Below, piece after piece: positions 37,348 through 47,784 of a DNA stretch of 58,141 nt. Each line of letters opens with the position of its first letter. Position 1 is the stretch's first letter. Both the position numbers and the translations under genes were made by a program. The notes beneath the pieces were generated by a model that searched no databases, was not told the origin of the DNA, and saw nothing but the letters and a program-made list of their open reading frames with translations. This DNA is from Methylophaga sp. Its GTDB lineage: Bacteria; Pseudomonadota; Gammaproteobacteria; Nitrosococcales; Methylophagaceae. The stretch lies in the NCBI GenBank assembly GCA_026988435.1, contig JALSLH010000032.1, positions 1 through 58,141 of the forward strand. The letters run 5' to 3'.

Positions 37348-37922
37348 ACTTCCCTAAAATTTATTTAGCTTCAAAGTCACCTAGAAGGCGTGAACTTTTA
37401 ACGCAAATTGGCGTCGAATTTTCAGTACTATCCGTTGATGTGGATGAAAGCCGCTTGACCGATGAAGCGCCTGTTGATTATGTGCAGCGTGTCGCCATAG
37501 CTAAGGCAACAGCAGGCTGGAATAGCCTAGATAAAGAAAACCAGTTGCCGGTACTAGGATCGGATACTTCAGTAGTGTTAGGTGATACTATTTTAGGTAA
37601 ACCTAAAAACGATTCTGATGCTAGAAATATGTTATTGCAATTATCAGGGTGTGAGCATCAGGTTATGACAGCGGTTGCAATTGTAGCGGGTAAGCAAATA
37701 ATATGTGAACTGAGCACAAGTACTGTAAGTTTTACCGCGCTGAATGATGCAGATGTTGAATGGTATATATCGACAAAAGAAGGTGTGGATAAAGCCGGTG
37801 GTTATGCCGTACAAGGGCTAGCTGCAATCTTCATTGAGCAGATTAAAGGTAGTTATTCTGGCATTATGGGCTTGCCTATTAGAGAAACAGCGATGTTGTT
37901 AAATAAATTATCGGGAAGATAA
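37344..37922 (+). CDS. maf: Maf-family nucleoside triphosphate pyrophosphatase (YhdE type)
   Basis: 192 residues. L-A-S-K-S-P-R-R-R-E-L-L is the family's triphosphate-binding start, L-G-S-D-T-S-V-V-L carries the catalytic aspartate, and K-A-G-G-Y-A-V-Q-G-L-A follows near the C-terminus. YhdE-type enzymes hydrolyse dTTP, UTP and modified pyrimidine nucleotides and are thought to sanitise pools. The ATG at 37344 overlaps the rlmH TGA (ATGA). The rlmH-maf-rng-yhdP-tldD order supports YhdE. Confidence 0.93.
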   Translation: MNFPKIYLASKSPRRRELLTQIGVEFSVLSVDVDESRLTDEAPVDYVQRVAIAKATAGWNSLDKENQLPVLGSDTSVVLGDTILGKPKNDSDARNMLLQLSGCEHQVMTAVAIVAGKQIICELSTSTVSFTALNDADVEWYISTKEGVDKAGGYAVQGLAAIFIEQIKGSYSGIMGLPIRETAMLLNKLSGR

Positions 37923-39389
37923 ATGAGCAGTGAGATATTAATCAATGTAACACCCAGTGAAACACGCGCTGTTGTTGTTGATAACGGTGTGTTGCAAGAG
38001 GTGTTCATCGAGCGAATGGAATCTCGCGGTTTAGTGGGAAATATCTATAAAGGCAAGGTTTGCCGTGTCTTACCCGGAATGCAAGCTGCTTTTGTTGAGA
38101 TTGGTTTAGCGCGTGCTGCATTTTTGCATGCTTCTGATATTTCTATTCCAAAGGGACAAAGTGGTGACCTGCATGATGCAGGCGTACCACCGATTACATC
38201 ACTATTACGCGAAGGCCAAGAGATCTTAGTACAAGTGATTAAAGATCCAATGGGTAGTAAGGGCGCACGTCTAACAAGTCAACTATCGGTATCATCACGT
38301 TATTTAGTCTATATGCCCGAAGCGCAAGGTATTGGTGTATCGCTTAAAATTGAAGGCGAGGAAGAACGCGAACGTCTTAAAGAATGCCTAAGTAAGAAGT
38401 TGGAATCTGATACCGCAGGTTATATTCTTCGCACCGCTGCCGAAGGTGTTGATGAAGCAGAATTAGTGGCAGATTTACACTATTTGCAACACTTGTGGAA
38501 AAGACTGTCCGAACGAAAATTATCCGTTCAATGTGGTGATCCTTTACATGAAGATTTACCTTTAGCATTGCGAGCATTACGTGATTTGTTTTCTGATGAT
38601 TTTGAGCGTATTCGAATTGACTCAAGTGAAACCTATCAAAAGGCAGTTCAGTTTGCGGAAGAGTTTATACCTGAGTGTGTGCCATTATTAGAACACTATA
38701 AAGGTGAGCGTCCACTGTTTGATTTGTTCAGTGTTGAGGATGAAATTAATAAAGCATTAGATCGTAAAGTAGGACTCAAATCTGGTGGTTATTTGGTCTT
38801 TGACCAAACTGAAGCGATGACGACGGTTGATGTGAATACCGGTGGTTTTGTTGGCAATAAAAACCTTGAAGAAACCATATTTAAAACTAATCTTGAAGCG
38901 GCTCAGGCCATAGCACGGCAATTACGGGTACGTAATTTAGGCGGCATTATCATTCTAGATTTTATTGATATGGAAGAAGAGGAACATCGAGATCAAGTAT
39001 TGCGTACATTAGAAAAAGCGATGTTACCCGATCGTGCACGGCATAATATTTGTGGTGTTTCAGAATTAGGTCTTGTTGAAATGACGCGTAAAAGAACGCG
39101 AGAAAGTTTAGAGCATATTTTATGCGAACCGTGCCCATGTTGCGAAGGTAAAGGTTATGCTAAAAGTGCTGAGTCTGTATGTTATGAGATTTTTCGTGAA
39201 ATTCTACGTGAGGCCAAGCAATATGAGACGACACAGTTTTTGGTGTTAGCATCACAAGACATTATTGATCGATTTAATGACGAAGACTCAACGAATCTAG
39301 CCGAATTAGAGCAATTTATCGAAAAACCCATTTTGTTTAAATGTGAAACACAATATAACCGCGAACAATTTAATGTGGTATTAATGTGA
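37923..39389 (+). CDS. rng: Ribonuclease G
   Basis: 488 residues, the RNase G size. An S1 RNA-binding domain (about 36-130) starts I-Y-K-G-K-V-C-R-V-L-P-G-M-Q-A-A-F-V-E-I-G. The catalytic core has V-D-V-N-T-G-G-F-V-G and I-I-I-L-D-F-I-D-M, with two metal-binding aspartates. A zinc-link C-P-C-C follows in C-E-P-C-P-C-C-E-G-K-G. It matures the 5' end of 16S rRNA and turns over some mRNAs. It lacks the long C-terminal scaffold of RNase E. The stop overlaps the yhdP start. Confidence 0.96.
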   Translation: MSSEILINVTPSETRAVVVDNGVLQEVFIERMESRGLVGNIYKGKVCRVLPGMQAAFVEIGLARAAFLHASDISIPKGQSGDLHDAGVPPITSLLREGQEILVQVIKDPMGSKGARLTSQLSVSSRYLVYMPEAQGIGVSLKIEGEEERERLKECLSKKLESDTAGYILRTAAEGVDEAELVADLHYLQHLWKRLSERKLSVQCGDPLHEDLPLALRALRDLFSDDFERIRIDSSETYQKAVQFAEEFIPECVPLLEHYKGERPLFDLFSVEDEINKALDRKVGLKSGGYLVFDQTEAMTTVDVNTGGFVGNKNLEETIFKTNLEAAQAIARQLRVRNLGGIIILDFIDMEEEEHRDQVLRTLEKAMLPDRARHNICGVSELGLVEMTRKRTRESLEHILCEPCPCCEGKGYAKSAESVCYEIFREILREAKQYETTQFLVLASQDIIDRFNDEDSTNLAELEQFIEKPILFKCETQYNREQFNVVLM

Positions 39390-42300
39390 TAATTCGTGGT
39401 CTAAAAATAGCCGCTAGGCAGCTTGTCTATTTGTCGATAATTTTAGTGGTACTGCTGACATTATTGGCTGCCACAGTGTATTGGCTATCAAATGCGGTTG
39501 AAGAGCGTCAAGATGAAATTGCATCATGGGTGAGTGAGAAAGTAGGTTATCCCGTTAAAATTGGCACGGCGAGCATAAATTGGAGCGGTCTTGAACCTAA
39601 GCTTCAAATTGGTGATGTTGCATTATTAACAGAGGATAGTCGCAAAGAAATAATCGTACTGGGCGGTATCGATTTAGGATTGGATTTAATTGCTAGTGTG
39701 CGACAAGGCGAGCCGGTGCTTAATGAGCTGAGCTTGAATGGTTTGAATTTAACAGTAATACGTGATTATTCAGGCCAATTTCAATTGCAAGATTTCATAT
39801 TGCCTACAGCATCTTCTGAACAACAATTTGATTGGAAATCATGGGCAATGCTGCTGAATGATTTTCACTTTGAGAAAATTAAGGTTGATTATATTGACCA
39901 ATTAAACACAGTTTTGTCGGGTCAATTTGAATTGGTCAGTGGCGATATTACGCATGAGGATTTTCAGTGGGAAGCAAACGGAACGTTAAAGCCGCCATCA
40001 TCGATAGCTGAAGCTATAGTATTCACAGCAAGAACAGAGTTCAATGATGGTGCTTCGCAAGTAGGGGAATGGCAAGGACAAGCAAAAATTAGTAGTCTGC
40101 AAATCGCCTCAGTGGCAAATGGACTTGATATGCAGGGAATTACCATCTCAAAAGGTGCCATTACGGGTGATATTTCAGTAATAGGCGATGGCTCACAAAT
40201 TGATATGGCAACGACAGATTTCAAATTGATTCAGGCTGAACTTGTTAATAATGAAAATGATTCTCCATCTGTTGCTTTAGATTTGATGCAAGGAAAAATC
40301 GAATGGCAGCAAGAAGATGAATCATGGCAGTTATCAGGGCGAACATTATTATCAATCAATGGGGATGATTGGCCGGAGACCACTTTTTCAATTAATAAAG
40401 ACGCTCAAGCAAATATGCAGCTTATAACGCAATATTTACGTTTAAGTGATCTTACTTCTCTTGCACTATTATTAAATAACCCCCCAGAAATCATTCAGCA
40501 ACAGCAACCAGCAGGAGATATTGAGGCGTTTAAGCTGCATTACTCTCCCGAAAACGGTTTAACGGATTTAGCTTTTAAATTAAAGGAAGGTGTTTTTTTA
40601 CCGTGGAAAGATTATCCCGGTGTAACAAACTTAACGGCTCAAGTTAATTGGCAGAATGGATTTGGGAATATTCGATTAGACAGCCGTGACCTCACGCTAT
40701 ATGCAAAACCTTGGTTGAATGATGCCTTGTTTTTTGATTCTATTGCAGGTGTGCTACAGCTAGATTATGAGCAAGAAAACTGGCAATTAGTTAGCCGAGG
40801 GCTGCGTGTTTGGAATGAAGATTTAACATTGCAATTAGACGGTGAACTAAATAAAAAAAATGATGGCAAAATCATAAGCGATTTGAAAGTAGTATTAGAA
40901 GATATTACGGTAAACCAATGGAAAAAATATGTGCCAAGAAAGGGGTTTGCTGTCGATTTTAAAACATGGTCAGATGATGCTTTTGTAGCAGGGAAAATAA
41001 CCACGGGTGAAATAACATTAAAAGGAGAACTGGCCGCATTTCCTTATGAAAAAGAGCCTGATAAAGGTCAGTTTAAGATGGCTTTGCAAGCAGAAAATGT
41101 GCAGCTGCATTACGCGCCAGGCTGGCCTGATTTAACGGGGCTGACAGGAACCATAACGGGTTCAGGAAATGACCTGATAATAAAAACAAAACAAGGTAAA
41201 ACAGCGGGTTTTAATTTTATTGATGTAACAACTACTATTACAAAACTGACCGAACATAAACCACTTTTACGTGTTGAAGGTGAAGTCAAAGGTACCACTG
41301 CCAAGGCATTACAATTTTTGAAAGACAGCCCACTTAAAAAAAGGTTTGGGATAATAGCCGATGAGGCCTCAGCAAAAGGTTTAAGTCATATAAATTTAGA
41401 TTTAACAGTGCCATTGGCAGATGTTGATAATACGAAGGTCGCGGGTTACGTCAGCTTTAAAGATAGCCAACTGCATTATAAAGCATCCCCTGAAATAGGA
41501 ATGACGCATGTTAATGGCAAATTATATTTTAGTGAAAAGGGTGTGAAGGCTAAAAACATAATGGCTACTGCTTTTAATGAACCCGTAACCATTAATGTTC
41601 AACCTGATGGTGAGAAGGCGATTGTCTCAGTTTTAAGTCATATAGATACAAAACACATTAATACTCTTTGGCCAGACAAGCTGCCGGCTTATATTACGGG
41701 AAGAACGCCCTATGAAATGAAGTTGACAGTTGTAGAAAAGGAATTAGGGAAATTCTATCTCGATGTTGATCTTAATTCAGATCTGTCAGGTTTAACATTA
41801 GCCATGCCTGCTCCATTGGGAAAAGAAGAAAAGCAAAAAACACCCTTTAAAGTAACGATGCAAAATGTTGATAATAAGCTGGTTTATAGCGCTCAATATG
41901 GTGATGTGTTGAATGCCATAGCAAAACCAAAAAAGGACTTGTGGCAAGGCGAAATAAGGTTTGGAAAAGGTAAAGCTAGTTTGCCAAACAATGGCATAAA
42001 AATAGCTGGCCAATTGGCAGAACTTTCTGTTGATGATTGGCTTGACTGGACAAAACAACAACATGCGAGTGATGATACATCATTAATAAAGAGTATTGAT
42101 GATGTATCAGTCACACTGGGAAAGTTAACCGGCTTTGATCAGTCAATTACAAACCTAAATCTAGCAAGCCAAAAAGATGCAAATGGTTGGCGAACAAATA
42201 TAGATAGTAAGCAGGTACGAGGATTTATTTATCTACCTACTGATTTAAAAGGTTCTTCTACTATTAAAGTTGATTTAGATCGTTTAGCGATTGCATTGCC

Positions 42301-43228
42301 TAAAAAATCTGAAGCGGTGACCGCAGCGGGAAAAGAACAGCCACTGGCATTATGGCCAAGTGTTGAACTATCAATTAACACATTTGTATTAGATGGCAAG
42401 CCATTAGGTTCGCTAAGGTTACAGGCGAAAAAATCAGAAAACAAATGGACAATTAATACTGGGCAATTAACATCCGACGTGTTTACGCTTTCTGTGATTG
42501 AAGGTGTGTGGAACAAAGCGGCGGCAAAAGATAATACGCAGCTTAAACTACACTTGGAAAGTAATGATCTAGATTTGTTATTGAGTAAATTTGGTTATCA
42601 GAAGGCGATAGATGCTGAGAAAGTAATAATGAAAGCCAATATATCATGGCCTAATTCCCCATTAAATTATGAGTTGAATTCTCTTTATGGAACACTCAAT
42701 ATGGATATAGGTAAAGGCACCCTACAAGATATTGAACCAGGTGCGGCAGGCCGTATTTTTGGATTAATGAGTATCGCGGCATTGCCTAGGCGATTGTCAT
42801 TAGATTTTAGTGACTTATTTGGCAAAGGTTTTACCTTTGATTCAATAACAGGTGATTTTAAGCTGGAAAATGGTCTGGCAACTACCGATAATTTCATATT
42901 GAAAAGTGCAAGTGCTAAAATTGAAATAATCGGCGATACGGATCTGGTTAATCAGCATTATGATCAGCAAGTAAAAATAACACCTAACGTTTCTTCTACT
43001 TTACCTCTTGCCGGTGCTGTTGCTGGTGGCCCCGTGGGCTTGGGTGTGGGTGCAGCTATTTTATTGGTAGACAAATTAACAGATAAGTTATTTGATAAAA
43101 ATATCGTTAATATTATTAGCTATAAATATGATTTAACAGGTCCGTGGGATGATCCATTATTGAGTATCTCTTCACCTCCAAAGCAGGAAAACACGACTAA
43201 TTCGCAGAGAAAAGTATTGAAGAAATAA
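39386..43228 (+). CDS. yhdP: YhdP-family AsmA-like envelope protein
   Basis: 1280 residues, the YhdP size. An N-terminal membrane span (about 14-36) is followed by a very long beta-rich periplasmic region of the AsmA-like/TIGR02099 type. The C-terminal domain reads G-T-L-N-M-D-I-G-K-G-T-L-Q-D-I-E-P-G-A-A-G-R-I-F-G, a conserved AsmA C-terminal motif, with P-L-A-G-A-V-A-G-G-P-V-G-L-G near the end. In E. coli YhdP helps move phospholipids to the outer membrane together with TamB and YdbH. The start is a GTG overlapping the rng stop. Confidence 0.93.
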   Translation: MIIRGLKIAARQLVYLSIILVVLLTLLAATVYWLSNAVEERQDEIASWVSEKVGYPVKIGTASINWSGLEPKLQIGDVALLTEDSRKEIIVLGGIDLGLDLIASVRQGEPVLNELSLNGLNLTVIRDYSGQFQLQDFILPTASSEQQFDWKSWAMLLNDFHFEKIKVDYIDQLNTVLSGQFELVSGDITHEDFQWEANGTLKPPSSIAEAIVFTARTEFNDGASQVGEWQGQAKISSLQIASVANGLDMQGITISKGAITGDISVIGDGSQIDMATTDFKLIQAELVNNENDSPSVALDLMQGKIEWQQEDESWQLSGRTLLSINGDDWPETTFSINKDAQANMQLITQYLRLSDLTSLALLLNNPPEIIQQQQPAGDIEAFKLHYSPENGLTDLAFKLKEGVFLPWKDYPGVTNLTAQVNWQNGFGNIRLDSRDLTLYAKPWLNDALFFDSIAGVLQLDYEQENWQLVSRGLRVWNEDLTLQLDGELNKKNDGKIISDLKVVLEDITVNQWKKYVPRKGFAVDFKTWSDDAFVAGKITTGEITLKGELAAFPYEKEPDKGQFKMALQAENVQLHYAPGWPDLTGLTGTITGSGNDLIIKTKQGKTAGFNFIDVTTTITKLTEHKPLLRVEGEVKGTTAKALQFLKDSPLKKRFGIIADEASAKGLSHINLDLTVPLADVDNTKVAGYVSFKDSQLHYKASPEIGMTHVNGKLYFSEKGVKAKNIMATAFNEPVTINVQPDGEKAIVSVLSHIDTKHINTLWPDKLPAYITGRTPYEMKLTVVEKELGKFYLDVDLNSDLSGLTLAMPAPLGKEEKQKTPFKVTMQNVDNKLVYSAQYGDVLNAIAKPKKDLWQGEIRFGKGKASLPNNGIKIAGQLAELSVDDWLDWTKQQHASDDTSLIKSIDDVSVTLGKLTGFDQSITNLNLASQKDANGWRTNIDSKQVRGFIYLPTDLKGSSTIKVDLDRLAIALPKKSEAVTAAGKEQPLALWPSVELSINTFVLDGKPLGSLRLQAKKSENKWTINTGQLTSDVFTLSVIEGVWNKAAAKDNTQLKLHLESNDLDLLLSKFGYQKAIDAEKVIMKANISWPNSPLNYELNSLYGTLNMDIGKGTLQDIEPGAAGRIFGLMSIAALPRRLSLDFSDLFGKGFTFDSITGDFKLENGLATTDNFILKSASAKIEIIGDTDLVNQHYDQQVKITPNVSSTLPLAGAVAGGPVGLGVGAAILLVDKLTDKLFDKNIVNIISYKYDLTGPWDDPLLSISSPPKQENTTNSQRKVLKK

Positions 43229-43286
43229 GGCTCAATCAACTGCAGATCTGGTATGATCTCATCTCTGCCTTTACAGTACATAATTC

Positions 43287-44729
43287 ATGTCGAACTCACT
43301 ATTTGAACAAGTTAATCAACAACTCTTACTACCTGCAGGTTTAGTCGAGGCTGATTTAGAAAAAACAATTGCGATGACAATGGGGCGTGGCGTCGATTAT
43401 GCCGATCTTTATTTTCAGCAATCTCGCCAAGAAAACTGGATGCTAGAAGATGGCATTATTAAAGATGGCGGTTACCATATTGAGCAAGGAGTAGGTGTTC
43501 GAGCATGCAGTGGTGAAAAAACAGGCTTTGCTTACTCCGATGATTTAATCTTACCCGCACTACAAGATGCCGCAAAAGCAGCACGGGCTATTTCTCGGCA
43601 AGGTGCTGATGGTGGTGTGCAAGCTTGGAAGCGCACTATTGCACCAAAGTTTTATGCTGAAACTGATCCCTTAGCTGTGTTATCTGTTGAGCAAAAATTA
43701 GAGCTGTTAAAGCAAGCTAATGCGACAGCACGTGCAGCTGATTCTCGCGTTACTCAAGTAAATGTGAGTTTAGCTGGTGGATTGGATACCGTGCTGGTTG
43801 CTGCAAGTGATGGTACATTTGCCGCTGATATTCGTCCATTGGTGCGGATGAATGTGTCAGTCATTGTTGAATCAAATGGTCGCCGTGAGCGCGGCAGTGC
43901 TGGTGGTGGACGTCGATTAGATTATCGCTATTTTCAAGATAATAATTTGGCAGAAAGCTATGCAAAAGAAGCCGTGCGGCAAGCCTTAGTTAACCTAGAT
44001 GCAGTCGATGCGCCTGCGGGTAATATGACCGTGGTGTTAGCCTCCGGTTGGCCTGGGGTGTTATTGCATGAAGCCGTTGGGCACGGCCTTGAAGGCGATT
44101 TTAATCGTCGTGGTAGCTCAGCATTTTCTGGGCGAATGGGCGAGATGGTGGCTTCACCTTTATGCACCGTTGTTGATGATGGCACATTGCAAGATAGGCG
44201 TGGTTCATTGTCTGTAGATGATGAAGGCGTGCCCACAGAAAATACCACCTTGATTGAGAACGGAAAACTAACAGGCTATATGCAAGATAAACATAATGCA
44301 CGCTTGATGGGGAGTCGTAGCACAGGTAATGGCCGCCGTGAATCTTATGCACATTTACCGATGCCAAGAATGACTAATACTTATATGTTACCAGGTGAGC
44401 ACGAGCCTGAAGAGGTAATTTCATCGGTTGATAAAGGGTTGTATGCGGTCAATTTTGGTGGTGGGCAAGTTGATATTACATCGGGTAAATTTGTATTTTC
44501 GACCACGGAAGTTTATATGATTGAGAATGGTAAAGTCACTTACCCTGTGAAAGGGGCAACATTAATTGGCAATGGTCCAGAAGTGATGGGTAGAATTAGT
44601 ATGGTTGCCAATGATCTAGAATTAGATACAGGCGTAGGAAACTGCGGAAAAGATGGCCAAAGTGTACCGGTAGGCGTAGGTCAACCGACCTTGAAAATAG
44701 AAGGTTTAACAGTAGGTGGAACAGCGTGA
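43287..44729 (+). CDS. tldD: Metalloprotease TldD
   Basis: 480 residues, the TldD size. The zinc motif [11 protein letters not shown] (HExxxH, about residue 261) lies in the middle, and the N-terminal [13 protein letters not shown] and C-terminal [17 protein letters not shown] parts are typical. With TldE/PmbA it forms a barrel-like protease that trims unfolded peptides, such as microcin B17 precursor or CcdA. tldE is not in the window. The stop overlaps the next start (GTGA). Confidence 0.96.
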   Translation: MSNSLFEQVNQQLLLPAGLVEADLEKTIAMTMGRGVDYADLYFQQSRQENWMLEDGIIKDGGYHIEQGVGVRACSGEKTGFAYSDDLILPALQDAAKAARAISRQGADGGVQAWKRTIAPKFYAETDPLAVLSVEQKLELLKQANATARAADSRVTQVNVSLAGGLDTVLVAASDGTFAADIRPLVRMNVSVIVESNGRRERGSAGGGRRLDYRYFQDNNLAESYAKEAVRQALVNLDAVDAPAGNMTVVLASGWPGVLLHEAVGHGLEGDFNRRGSSAFSGRMGEMVASPLCTVVDDGTLQDRRGSLSVDDEGVPTENTTLIENGKLTGYMQDKHNARLMGSRSTGNGRRESYAHLPMPRMTNTYMLPGEHEPEEVISSVDKGLYAVNFGGGQVDITSGKFVFSTTEVYMIENGKVTYPVKGATLIGNGPEVMGRISMVANDLELDTGVGNCGKDGQSVPVGVGQPTLKIEGLTVGGTA

Positions 44730-45778
44730 CAAAAAAACATAAGGCTATTGCCTTAATTTCAGGTGGTTTAGATTCTCTTTTAGCCGTGCGAGTGTTACAA
44801 GAGCAAGGTATTGAAGTGGAAGGCATTAACTTTTACACAGGCTTTTGTGTAGAAGGGCATACCCATGCCATTCGTAACCAGGATAAAGACAAGAAAAAAC
44901 GTAATAATGCGCTTTGGGCGGCTGAGCAATTGGGCATTAAACTTCATATTGTTGATGTGATTGAAGAATATAAAGATGTACTGCTTAATCCCAAACATGG
45001 CTATGGCGCCAATATGAACCCCTGTTTAGATTGTAAAATCTTTATGGTAAGCAAAGCCGTAGAGTGGGTAAAAGAAAACCGTAAAGATGGTTTTGATTTT
45101 ATTATTACTGGTGAAGTGATTGGTCAACGGCCCATGTCCCAGCGTAAAGAAACAATGCCAATTATTTCAAATGAATCAGGCGCAGATGATATTTTACTCA
45201 GACCTTTATGTGCTAAAAACTTGCCGCCTACGAAGCCTGAATTAGAAGGTTGGGTCGACCGCGAAAAACTCTATGATTTTAGTGGTCGTAATCGAAAACC
45301 TCAAATGGCCTTAGCAAAACAATTTGGTTTTACAGATTATGCTTCTCCAGCAGGTGGTTGTTGTTTCTTAACAGATAAAAACTATTCAGATAAATTAGTC
45401 GACTTATGGGATGCGCGCGGTAGTCGTGAATACGAAATGGATGACATTATGTTGCTTAAGGTTGGCCGACATATTCGACCGAAACCCGAATTTAAATTAA
45501 TTATTGCCCGAGACGCGGGTGAAAGTAAGTATTTGGAAGGTTATCGCAAGCAATTTGTAACGATTCAAGTTGTTAGTCACAATGGACCATTAACAATGAT
45601 TGATGGTGATCTTAAACCTGAAGATTATGATTTCGCTGCGGGCATTGTTGCACGTTATGGACAAGGTCGTGATGCTGAACAAGTTGATGTCGAAATTTCT
45701 GTGCCGGGCGAAGAGAAGCTATTACGTTCAATTAAGCCTTTATCGACGGACCAAGTTAACAAAGAGTGGCATGTATGA
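44726..45778 (+). CDS. PP-loop ATPase, MnmA/ThiI-like putative tRNA sulfurtransferase
   Basis: 350 residues. The PP-loop S-G-G-L-D-S at 12-17 marks an ATP pyrophosphatase that adenylates its substrate. Paired cysteine sites follow: N-P-C-L-D-C (about 98-102) and A-G-G-C-C-F (about 210-211), at the positions where MnmA-like enzymes carry their sulfur-handling cysteines. A C-terminal domain has L-K-V-G-R-H-I-R and [13 protein letters not shown]. It is overlapped by tldD upstream and a tusA-like gene downstream, so TusA may be its sulfur donor. It is not canonical MnmA, whose sequence around the cysteine and tRNA-binding insert differs. The substrate RNA is unknown. Confidence 0.75.
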   Translation: MTKKHKAIALISGGLDSLLAVRVLQEQGIEVEGINFYTGFCVEGHTHAIRNQDKDKKKRNNALWAAEQLGIKLHIVDVIEEYKDVLLNPKHGYGANMNPCLDCKIFMVSKAVEWVKENRKDGFDFIITGEVIGQRPMSQRKETMPIISNESGADDILLRPLCAKNLPPTKPELEGWVDREKLYDFSGRNRKPQMALAKQFGFTDYASPAGGCCFLTDKNYSDKLVDLWDARGSREYEMDDIMLLKVGRHIRPKPEFKLIIARDAGESKYLEGYRKQFVTIQVVSHNGPLTMIDGDLKPEDYDFAAGIVARYGQGRDAEQVDVEISVPGEEKLLRSIKPLSTDQVNKEWHV

Positions 45779-46002
45779 GCCATTATGAATTAGATGCGCG
45801 TCGTATGTTATGCCCTATGCCCGTGATCAAAACGCAGAATAAAGTTAAAGAGCTCTCTGAGGGTGATATTTTAGATGTCATTTGCACTGATCCAGGCGCA
45901 CTAAGTGATATTCCTGCTTGGGCAAGAATTAATGGCCATGAAGTGGTTTCAAATCGTGAAGTCGATGATGAGCTCATTATTACCGTTCGTGTCGGAAGTT
46001 AG
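45775..46002 (+). CDS. tusA: TusA-family sulfur carrier protein
   Basis: 75 residues with the SirA/TusA motif M-L-C-P-M-P-V-I-K, whose cysteine (Cys13) carries the persulfide. TusA relays sulfur from a cysteine desulfurase to thiolation enzymes or, in sulfur oxidisers, to other carriers. The ATG at 45775 overlaps the TGA of the PP-loop gene (ATGA), which ties the two together. The first NtrC-type site of glnA starts at the end of this gene. I use tusA as a family name; paralogues cannot be excluded. Confidence 0.85.
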   Translation: MSHYELDARRMLCPMPVIKTQNKVKELSEGDILDVICTDPGALSDIPAWARINGHEVVSNREVDDELIITVRVGS

Positions 46003-46017
46003 AACCACTGTGGTGCG
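46001..46017 (+). promoter_or_regulatory. Predicted upstream NtrC binding site of glnA
   Basis: AGAACC-ACTGT-GGTGCG fits the NtrC consensus TGCACC-N5-GGTGCA at nine of 12 half-site positions. Its centre (46009) is exactly 31 bases, three helical turns, upstream of the centre of the stronger site, so both lie on the same face of the DNA as in the E. coli glnA enhancer. Confidence 0.6.
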
Positions 46018-46031
46018 GTTCAACCCCGTTA

Positions 46032-46048
46032 TGCACCATGTTGGTGCA
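46032..46048 (+). promoter_or_regulatory. Predicted strong NtrC binding site of glnA
   Basis: TGCACCATGTTGGTGCA is a perfect NtrC consensus palindrome, centred about 87 bases upstream of the expected sigma-54 start point. Confidence 0.85.
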
Positions 46049-46100
46049 ATGTTGAGGTGAGTGAATTAAGTAAGCCTTTGATTTAATTTTTGTTAACTAG

Positions 46101-46117
46101 TTGGCTTATTTTATGCT
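46101..46117 (+). promoter_or_regulatory. Predicted sigma-54 promoter of glnA
   Basis: TTGGCTTATTTTATGCT has the -24 GG (46103-46104) and -12 GC (46115-46116) doublets separated by exactly ten bases, the invariant sigma-54 spacing. Transcription should start near 46128, about 59 bases before the glnA ATG. Confidence 0.75.
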
Positions 46118-46186
46118 ATAAATGCAGAGTTATTTTATCGCGCAAGAGTATTTGCGTATGTTTTTTTTAAATATTGGAGAATGTAA

Positions 46187-47596
46187 ATGTCGGTCAAAAA
46201 AGTACTTCAGCTGATTAAAGATGAAGAGGTTCTATTCGTAGATTTCCGCTTCACAGATACCCGTGGTAAAGAGCAACATGTTTCTTTCCCTGCGCATACT
46301 ATTGATGAAGATACCTTTACAGAAGGTAATATGTTTGATGGTTCATCTGTCGCAGGTTGGAAAGGTATTAACGAATCAGACATGATTTTAATGCCGGATC
46401 CAGATACCGCATTTCTTGACCCTTTCACAGATGATGTGACCTTAATCCTTAGCTGTGATGTTATTGAACCATCAACTATGCAAGGTTATGAACGTGACCC
46501 ACGTAGTGTTGCACATCGTGCAGAAGCACATATGCAAGCAACAGGCATGGCTGATGCAGCTTACTTTGGTCCTGAAAACGAATTCTTCATCTTTGATGAT
46601 GTTCGTTGGTCTAGTGATATTTCTGGCTCATCTTACAAAATTGATTCTGATGAAGCATCTTGGAATACGGATAAAGTATTTGCAGATGGTAATAAAGGCC
46701 ATCGTCCAGGCGTTAAAGGTGGTTACTTCCCAGTGCCTCCAGTCGATTCATTACACGATATGCGTAGCGCAATGTGCTTAACACTAGAAGAGATTGGTCA
46801 AGAAACAGAAGTACATCATCATGAAGTAGCGACGGCTGGCCAATGTGAAATTGGTACTAAATTTAATACCTTAGTGAAAAAAGCAGACGAAGTTCAAGGT
46901 CTTAAATACGTTATACATAACGTTGCACATGCGTATGGTAAAACAGCGACATTTATGCCTAAACCAATCGTAGGTGATAACGGTAACGGTATGCATGTTC
47001 ATATGTCTTTATTTAAAGATGGTGAAAATTTATTCTCTGGTAATAAATATGGTGGTTTGTCTGAAACGGCGCTGTATTATATTGGTGGTGTTATCAAACA
47101 TGCTCAAGCATTAAATGCATTTGTGAATGCAAGTACAAACAGCTACAAACGTTTAGTACCAGGTTTTGAAGCGCCAATTATGCTTGCTTATTCAGCACGT
47201 AATCGTAGTGCATCAATTCGAATTCCTTTCGTAAATAACCCTAAAGGTCGTCGCATTGAAGTGCGTTTTGGTGATTCAACTGCAAATCCATATTTAGCGT
47301 TTGCTGCATTATTAATGGCGGGTCTTGATGGTATCAAGAATAAGATCCACCCTGGTGATGCAATGGATAAAGATTTGTATGATTTGCCTCCTGAAGAGGA
47401 AGCAGCTATCCCACAAGTTTGTTACTCATTAGATCAAGCATTAGATGCACTAGATAAAGATCGTGCGTTCTTAACAGACGGCGATGTATTCACTGATGAT
47501 ATGATCGATGCTTATATTGAACTTAAGATGGAAGAAGTAACACGTTTACGTATGGAAACTCACCCAGCGGAGTTTGATTTATACTATAGCTGTTAA
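46187..47596 (+). CDS. glnA: Glutamine synthetase type I
   Basis: 469 residues, the GlnA size; it makes glutamine from glutamate, ammonia and ATP as a dodecamer. Signatures include [25 protein letters not shown] and [10 protein letters not shown]. The adenylylation tyrosine sits in D-L-Y-D-L-P-P-E, so activity should be controlled by GlnE. AAATATTGGAGAATG gives a good ribosome site. Two NtrC-type sites and a sigma-54 promoter lie upstream and ntrBC downstream. Confidence 0.98.
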   Translation: MSVKKVLQLIKDEEVLFVDFRFTDTRGKEQHVSFPAHTIDEDTFTEGNMFDGSSVAGWKGINESDMILMPDPDTAFLDPFTDDVTLILSCDVIEPSTMQGYERDPRSVAHRAEAHMQATGMADAAYFGPENEFFIFDDVRWSSDISGSSYKIDSDEASWNTDKVFADGNKGHRPGVKGGYFPVPPVDSLHDMRSAMCLTLEEIGQETEVHHHEVATAGQCEIGTKFNTLVKKADEVQGLKYVIHNVAHAYGKTATFMPKPIVGDNGNGMHVHMSLFKDGENLFSGNKYGGLSETALYYIGGVIKHAQALNAFVNASTNSYKRLVPGFEAPIMLAYSARNRSASIRIPFVNNPKGRRIEVRFGDSTANPYLAFAALLMAGLDGIKNKIHPGDAMDKDLYDLPPEEEAAIPQVCYSLDQALDALDKDRAFLTDGDVFTDDMIDAYIELKMEEVTRLRMETHPAEFDLYYSC

Positions 47597-47681
47597 ATGA
47601 TACAGTGTCTTCATCTTTCACCTCGGAAAAACTTTTCTGAGGTGGAATTTAAACACACTGAGCGTTATTTTATGAAATAAT

Positions 47682-47718
47682 AAAAAGGCCTCCATAATAA
47701 TTATGGAGGCCTTTTTTG
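47682..47718. terminator. Intrinsic terminator after glnA
   Basis: AAAAAGGCCTCCATAA and TTATGGAGGCCTTTTT form a 16-bp stem with a three-base loop, ending in a T-run. A weaker CACCTC/GAGGTG hairpin without T-run lies at about 47618-47645. glnA is thus mostly separated from the genes that follow. Confidence 0.92.
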
Positions 47719-47784
47719 TGAACTCTATAGGATAATGCTTGTCTGATAGTTGCAGTAAAAATATACATGGCATATGATTCAATT

